The position numbers were made by a program, and so were the translations under genes. From positions 1 through 64,000 of the forward strand of contig JACPMZ010000007.1 of assembly GCA_016185705.1 (NCBI GenBank): 64,000 bases of DNA, read 5' to 3'. Below are positions 60,204 to 64,000 of the stretch, in pieces (the stretch's first letter is position 1; the number at the start of each line of letters is the position of its first letter). The notes under the pieces were generated by a model. That model had not been told where the DNA came from. It saw only the letters and a program-made list of their open reading frames with translations, and did no database searches. Origin of the DNA: Candidatus Woesearchaeota archaeon (GTDB lineage Archaea; Nanobdellota; Nanobdellia; Woesearchaeales; UBA10216).

Positions 60204-60988
60204 AACTGCTCATATATCTGCTGCTCACAGCAGCTCTGGCAACTGCGGCAAGCGCAGACCTGTCCCAGTACCCATTTACGTTTCTGGACGAAGGAAACTT
60301 CACAGGGCAGATAATTGTGGGGTATTCTGCACCATCCCTTGATGCGGTAGTTGCGACAGAGCTCGCATTATCACTGCAGCAAAAGGCAAACGTGCAGATA
60401 ACTGCCTACACCGACGAGCTTTTTGACCCGAATCTTGACGCCATCATCATAGGCCAGCCCTGCCTCAACACAGCGCTCGCAGAAATACTTGAGACAAATG
60501 CATGCAACATCGGCTTAAGCCCCGGAGAAGGGCTGATAAAGTTTGTTGAGAGGCACGGATTCCAATACATAATAGTGACGGGCGCATCAAAGGAAGACAC
60601 CAGAAAGGCAGGCCGCTACCTGGCTGAGCATGAACGGGGCCTCATGGGAAGCGAAGCGCGAATAGGCGGCACATTAGACAACCCTGTCATAATAGACGCG
60701 CCTCCGCTGGCAATAAAAAAAGTAAAGGTGGAGTGCGAGACCGACAGCGACTGCAGGGATGACCAAAGCTGCGTGGCAACAAACTGCTTAGACCTCAACT
60801 GCGTCCCAGGCACAGCAGCAAAATCCCATGAATGCATGGAAAGCAACGAAACAGCCCCTGCAAAAGCGCTCACGCCCCAGGACGTAAAAGCCGTGGTAAA
60901 AGACACAGTGCAGGATAAAAAAATCGTGGAGCCGAAGATAGGATTCTTTGAGCGGCTGATAGGAATTATACTTTCTGTTTTTCAATGA
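60200..60988 (+). CDS. Secreted S-layer-domain-like protein with Cys-rich knot
   Basis: A 262-residue protein with a Sec signal (LLIYLLLTAALATAASA), a domain that opens YPFTFLDEGNFTGQIIVGYSAPSLDAVVATELA and has IIIGQPCLN, the pattern of archaeal S-layer-associated domains, then a Cys-rich stretch CETDSDCRDDQSCVATNC and a C-terminal amphipathic or membrane-associated helix (FFERLIGIILSVF). It is an envelope protein, perhaps S-layer-linked. It ends the operon, followed by a family A element. Confidence 0.72.
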   Translation: MKLLIYLLLTAALATAASADLSQYPFTFLDEGNFTGQIIVGYSAPSLDAVVATELALSLQQKANVQITAYTDELFDPNLDAIIIGQPCLNTALAEILETNACNIGLSPGEGLIKFVERHGFQYIIVTGASKEDTRKAGRYLAEHERGLMGSEARIGGTLDNPVIIDAPPLAIKKVKVECETDSDCRDDQSCVATNCLDLNCVPGTAAKSHECMESNETAPAKALTPQDVKAVVKDTVQDKKIVEPKIGFFERLIGIILSVFQ

Positions 60989-61014
60989 CTTTCAGCCCGT
61001 CCGCAAATACAGGT

Positions 61015-61157
61015 CGGTGCTATTGAAAAGTTGCGCCCGCTCTGCCATTTTCAAGCCCTGCTTCCAAATTTTCACCCTCCCTTAACTTAATAGGGAGGGT
61101 GAAAATCGGGAAGGGCGATGTGCAACGGATAAAATCAGAGGACTTTTCAATGACGCC
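61015..61157. mobile_element. Family A hairpin MITE, copy A4
   Basis: The ends CGGTGCTATTGAAAAGTTGC and (reverse complement) GGCGTCATTGAAAAGTCC flank hairpin 61062-61112 (TTCCAAATTTTCACCCTCCC arm, TTAACTTAATA loop). The hairpin arms resemble those of A2/A3 but carry paired changes (for example CCAAATTTTC with GAAAATCGGG). No clear target duplication. It ends just before the trhO TATA box. Confidence 0.75.
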
Positions 61158-61200
61158 AGCCGCACAAAGCATTTATAAAAGCATCAACGCTTCTCCGTCC

Positions 61201-62055
61201 ATGATTGTAACATCATTTTACAAATACTGCAAAATTGCAAGCCCTGAAAAGTTTCGGCTGCGGCACCAAAAATATTGCGATGCTCTCGGCATAAAAGGCA
61301 AGGTTCTCGTCGGAACAGAGGGCATAAATGCCTCGGTTTCCGGAACTGGGAAGCAGATAGCTGCCTACAAAAAGAAAATTTCAAGCGAATTCAAAAAAAT
61401 CAGCTTCAAAGACACCGCAGCAGATTCGCATCCGTTCAAGAAAATGATTGTGCGCATACGACCTGAGATAGTCACGTTCGGCAGCAAGGTTGATTTAAGG
61501 AATGCTGCCAGGCACATCTCTCCTGGAACGCTTAAGCGCTGGATGGAGAATGAGAACATTGTACTGCTTGATGCCCGCAACGATTACGAAAGCAGGATAG
61601 GAAAATTCAGAGGCGCCATTGCCCCTGACATCTCAACATTCAGCGAATTCCCGAAAATACTCAGCAAACTCAACGAATACAGAGGCAAAAAAATAGTCAC
61701 TTACTGCACAGGCGGCATACGCTGCGAGAAAGCATCAGCCCTTTTGAAAGAAAGAGGGTTTGAAAATGTTTATCAGCTGCAGGGCGGCGTACTGAATTTT
61801 ATCCAGCAATACCCCGACAGCCATTTTGAAGGAAGATGCTTCGTGTTTGACTCGCGGCTTTCCGTGCCTGCGGGGAAGGGCAACAAGGCAATAACGACCT
61901 GCGACGTATGCACAATCAATTGCGATCGCTACATCAACTGCAAAAATGAAAAGTGCGACAAGATGTTTGTCTGCTGCGATGAATGCCAACGAAAACTGAA
62001 AGGCGCATGCTCCAAAAAGTGCAGGAACATCATTCCATCCCCGCATGGCAGGTAG
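61201..62055 (+). CDS. trhO: tRNA uridine 5-oxyacetate hydroxylase-type rhodanese (TrhO/YceA)
   Basis: A 284-residue UPF0176/TrhO protein. The N-terminal domain starts [12 protein letters not shown] and includes [15 protein letters not shown]; the rhodanese domain has [19 protein letters not shown] and the active-site loop [13 protein letters not shown]; the C-terminus has a zinc-like [14 protein letters not shown] and CCDEC. Bacterial TrhO hydroxylates wobble uridine of tRNA. The TATA box GCATTTATAAAAGC (61168-61181) makes ATG 61201 the start; the track's longer ORF begins inside MITE A4. Confidence 0.88.
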   Translation: MIVTSFYKYCKIASPEKFRLRHQKYCDALGIKGKVLVGTEGINASVSGTGKQIAAYKKKISSEFKKISFKDTAADSHPFKKMIVRIRPEIVTFGSKVDLRNAARHISPGTLKRWMENENIVLLDARNDYESRIGKFRGAIAPDISTFSEFPKILSKLNEYRGKKIVTYCTGGIRCEKASALLKERGFENVYQLQGGVLNFIQQYPDSHFEGRCFVFDSRLSVPAGKGNKAITTCDVCTINCDRYINCKNEKCDKMFVCCDECQRKLKGACSKKCRNIIPSPHGR

Positions 62056-62503
62056 CCAAGCCGCGCTTCTCCAGATACTGCTGGTGGTATTCCTCTGCTT
62101 CAAAGAATTTTTCAGCTTTCCTTATCTCGGTAACAATTTTTGCTTTGTACTTTTTCTGCTCATCATCCAGCGAGGCAGCGGCTGCTTTCTTTTGCGCAGC
62201 ATTATGATAAAAGATAGCGCTCCTGTACTGCGAGCCGGCATCAGGGCCCTGCCGGTTAAGCTGCGTAGGGTCAAGGCTGCTCCAGAACACCTTAAGCAGC
62301 TCATCATAGCTTACTTTTTTCGGGTCAAAAGCAACTTCAACCGCCTCGGCATGGCCTGTTTTGCCAGAGCACACATCCCTGTAGCCGGGATTCTCATAGC
62401 TGCCGCCAGTGTAGCCAACGCGGGTGCTGACTACGCCTTTGACTTTACGGAACGCTGCCTCAACGTGCCAGAAGCAGCCGGCTGCGAAAGTGGCTAACTC
62501 CAT
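62030..62503 (-). CDS. msrA: Peptide methionine sulfoxide reductase MsrA
   Basis: A 157-residue MsrA. The catalytic [13 protein letters not shown] has His where Gly is usual after [32 protein letters not shown] and YRSAIFYHN are typical. It reduces the S form of methionine sulfoxide with thiols. It overlaps convergent trhO by 26 nt at the 3' end. Confidence 0.95.
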   Translation of the reverse strand: MELATFAAGCFWHVEAAFRKVKGVVSTRVGYTGGSYENPGYRDVCSGKTGHAEAVEVAFDPKKVSYDELLKVFWSSLDPTQLNRQGPDAGSQYRSAIFYHNAAQKKAAAASLDDEQKKYKAKIVTEIRKAEKFFEAEEYHQQYLEKRGLATCHAGME

Positions 62504-62590
62504 GGCGTTTTGATTGATTTGGTGCTTAATAAAACTTTATAAATCCCATCCGGCTTCTTTTCCGTAAGGAATTTCCGGATTGGGGCAAAA

Positions 62591-62929
62591 ATGCGGCGAA
62601 AGACGCTAATTATTTCTGTTAAGGTAGTTGGCTATTCCATAATCGCAGCAAGCTTACTGTACGCAGCAGGCGCGGTGTGTACTGTTACAAACAGCGAAGC
62701 TTTCAAACAAGGGTCTGCAATAAACGCTGAAACATATGGAGCTCCTGCTAATAGAAGAGCCCTGTTGCCGAGCTACTTTTTGCCGCATCCTGCAGCGTCT
62801 GTTGACAGGCAGCGTCTTGAAGATGTGGTTTCCGGATACGGTACTGTTACCAATGGCGGCGGGTACAGCCGGATGAATTACGGTGTCAGCGAATCAGCAT
62901 GTTCTGCACGATATAATCATTTTTTTTGA
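62591..62929 (+). CDS. Hypothetical exported protein
   Basis: A 112-residue protein with a hydrophobic N-terminus (VVGYSIIAASLLYAAGAVC) that could be a signal or anchor. The rest is polar with no recognisable motif. TATA AAAACTTTATAAATC lies at 62530, so the leader is about 30 nt. Confidence 0.55.
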   Translation: MRRKTLIISVKVVGYSIIAASLLYAAGAVCTVTNSEAFKQGSAINAETYGAPANRRALLPSYFLPHPAASVDRQRLEDVVSGYGTVTNGGGYSRMNYGVSESACSARYNHFF

Positions 62930-62955
62930 CATAATGCCAAAAAACATGAGCTGTT

Positions 62956-63032
62956 AGGTTAGCGTTTTGTAAACTCACAAAAAAAAATCAGGGTAGGGTG
63001 CGCACGGTTTTGCCACTTAACTTGAAATTACC
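62956..63032. mobile_element. Family B element, short form (B4)
   Basis: The right part (AAATCAGGGTAGGGTGCGCACGGTTTTGCCACTTAACTTGAAATTACC) matches the B1 and B2 arms. The left part is degenerate and there is no central hairpin. TGAGCTGTT (62947-62955) and TGCGCTGTT (63033-63041) flank it, matching at eight of nine positions: a possible worn 9-bp target duplication. Confidence 0.55.
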
Positions 63033-63058
63033 TGCGCTGTTGAGGTAGAATGAAAATA

Positions 63059-63256
63059 CTACTGCGCATCAAGCATCTCGTTCATCTTCTGAACCATGCT
63101 TTGCTTGACTTCCTCAGACATGCCCTCAAGCTTATCCTTGTGGGCTTCAGCAGCGTGAGCAAACATCTGCTCAACAACTTCCTCATTCGTCTCGCCGGAA
63201 GCCTCAAACTCGCAGCCATCCTCAGAACCCAAATCAGAACATTTTAAAGTTTTCAT
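63059..63256 (-). CDS. DUF1059 family small protein
   Basis: A 65-residue protein (LKCSDLGSEDGCEFEASGETNEEVVEQMFAHAAEAH) matching DUF1059: two Cys near the start and a helical AH..H segment. Probably a metal- or redox-linked small protein; the function is unknown. Confidence 0.85.
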   Translation of the reverse strand: MKTLKCSDLGSEDGCEFEASGETNEEVVEQMFAHAAEAHKDKLEGMSEEVKQSMVQKMNEMLDAQ

Positions 63257-63379
63257 TGTATCACCGATGAAGCGGGAGTTAGCGATGATATAAGAAAGTT
63301 TCGGCTGCCTCCTTAATTTGAATTCAGCGCCTGCAAAAAAGAATTCATATTAGCATAAAGCATTTATAGCTGACTGTTT

Positions 63380-63802
63380 ATGGTCGCTAAAATGATTGCC
63401 GCTCACAAAATCCCATACCGCTCTCGCATTCCTGGAGATCCACTGCGGCCACTTATTCCCGTAGAAATTGACAATGTAGGAACAGTTTTGTGCATTCTTG
63501 ACTCTGGAGCTGACATGACAACTATGCCAATGGCAATTGGAGAACGAGCTGGCTTGAATGTGAAAAAGTTGGGCATACCAAGAGTATCTGAATGCGCACA
63601 TGGGCATGAAGGAGAAAGTTATGAAGTTCCTATGAAACTAATCGTTTTTAATGAATCATTCTTTCTGCCTGTTAATCTTGTCAAGGACAGCAAAGAAAGC
63701 GACCCTGCCCTGCTTGGCAGAAGAGGATTCTTTGATAAGTTTCAGATAGTTTTCAATGAAGCAGAAAATGAGGTTGTTCTTAAAAGGAACACTAATACAT
63801 AG
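63380..63802 (+). CDS. Retropepsin-like aspartic protease domain protein
   Basis: A 140-residue protein with CILDSGADMTTMPMAIGERAGL, the DSGA active-site loop of retropepsin-like proteases, and the second hallmark LLGRRGFFDKFQIVFNE. Such single-domain proteins act as dimers. There is no signal peptide. TATA AGCATTTATAGC lies about 20-30 nt before ATG 63380 (ATG 63392 is possible). It overlaps the DUF5678 gene by 11 nt, convergently. Confidence 0.82.
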   Translation: MVAKMIAAHKIPYRSRIPGDPLRPLIPVEIDNVGTVLCILDSGADMTTMPMAIGERAGLNVKKLGIPRVSECAHGHEGESYEVPMKLIVFNESFFLPVNLVKDSKESDPALLGRRGFFDKFQIVFNEAENEVVLKRNTNT

Positions 63803-64000
63803 CTATTTCGCCGCCGCTTATCCTTAAGAACTCTGGCTTTTTGCCTTTATAATGCTCCCTTGTAGCGTCAATAACTTTACCCACATCCCTGTTATGAGCT
63901 ACAATCTTTTCATCAATAATGGCAATCCACTGCCCTTTAAAATTGCGCGCATGCGCTTCAGAAACCTTAATAGGGTTTGTCAATTTACCGGACTTCAATG
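63792..64000 (-). CDS. DUF5678-like protein, 5' end outside the window
   Basis: At least 68 residues: ARNFKGQWIAIIDEKIVAHNRDVGKVIDAT and KKPEFLRISGGEIAMY match the short DUF5678 pattern (F.G.W.AI.D...VAH......V......). The frame is open to the window edge with only a TTG as start in the track, so the gene is probably truncated here. DUF5678 proteins are often found beside retropepsin-like genes, as in this convergent pair. Confidence 0.72.
   Translation of the reverse strand, partial: LKSGKLTNPIKVSEAHARNFKGQWIAIIDEKIVAHNRDVGKVIDATREHYKGKKPEFLRISGGEIAMY

Noticed and set aside
862-61157. CRISPR array interpretation of the dispersed palindromic repeats
   Set aside because: The copies are kilobases apart, lack regular spacers and cas genes, and have variable arms; they are dispersed elements, not an array.
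61099-61200. Longer start of the rhodanese gene
   Set aside because: The extension lies in MITE A4 and upstream of a TATA box; TrhO proteins begin at the MIVTSFYKY segment.

Overview
The window reads as a chromosome segment of a small-genome archaeon, most likely a DPANN-type lineage; I cannot name the phylum from sequence alone. Archaeal markers are aIF5B, aRF1, eS1 (S3ae), eL43, Rpo12, Pcc1, prefoldin beta, Pth2, Alba, Trm1, archaeal-type ProRS, DRG GTPase and Dph6. TATA boxes (TTTATATA or TTTAAATA type) lie about 25-45 nt before many starts, and where a Shine-Dalgarno exists it is of the GGTGGT type. DNA gyrase B is a bacterial-type gene. Intergenic spaces are short and ATGA-type overlaps are common.

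Layout: 1-4.8 kb holds a redoxin, Dph6, GyrB and eS1. 4.9-10 kb is a type IV pilus/secretion operon: a winged-helix protein with five helical repeats, a TadA/FlaI-family ATPase and two TadC/FlaJ-like membrane proteins. 10-13.4 kb has Pth2, Alba, tRNA-Arg and three related polytopic membrane proteins. 13.6-15.8 kb is a prepilin-LamG protein, followed by ProRS and an HTH + nucleotidyltransferase toxin-antitoxin-like pair with a palindromic operator. 19.2-32.3 kb holds two short class III prepilins and two giant class III prepilin adhesins (1017 and 2792 aa) built from alternating IPT/TIG and DUF1554 domains; the larger carries a six-blade kelch propeller nested inside a TIG domain. 32.4-44.2 kb is mostly translation, RNA modification and conserved hypothetical genes, including the archaeal eL43-Rpo12-Pcc1-prefoldin-UPF0147 operon. 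44.4-54.5 kb has tRNA-Pro, aRF1, a SprT-like peptidase, two groups of pilin-like or secreted proteins and a large acidic surface protein with a strong promoter. 54.8-64 kb has an NTase-HEPN protein, a second prepilin-LamG gene that is a near-identical-ended inverted partner of the first, a metallopeptidase/HAD/secreted-protein operon, TrhO, MsrA and small proteins.

The least ordinary structure is a population of short intergenic elements. Thirteen long hairpins share a CTCCC-type core, but their outer arms differ in sequence while remaining complementary. Some sit inside about 145-bp elements with terminal inverted repeats. Family A has ends CGGYGYC-ATTGAAAAG (four copies). Family B has ends GGTAATKTCAAGTT, and one copy has a perfect 9-bp target duplication next to the aIF5B promoter. 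No transposase is in the window, so they look like non-autonomous (MITE-like) elements. The two LamG prepilin genes share 572/581 bp at the 5' end and 239 bp at the 3' end, the latter stopping at the family A terminal repeat, while their middles are unrelated. This suggests exchange of adhesin domains between conserved ends.

Functionally, much of the window makes a cell-surface apparatus: class III prepilins, an assembly ATPase with membrane platform proteins, giant pilin-tethered binding proteins and an S-layer-like protein. These are interleaved with essential information-processing genes. No prepilin peptidase, gyrA, CRISPR array, integrase or transposase is visible.
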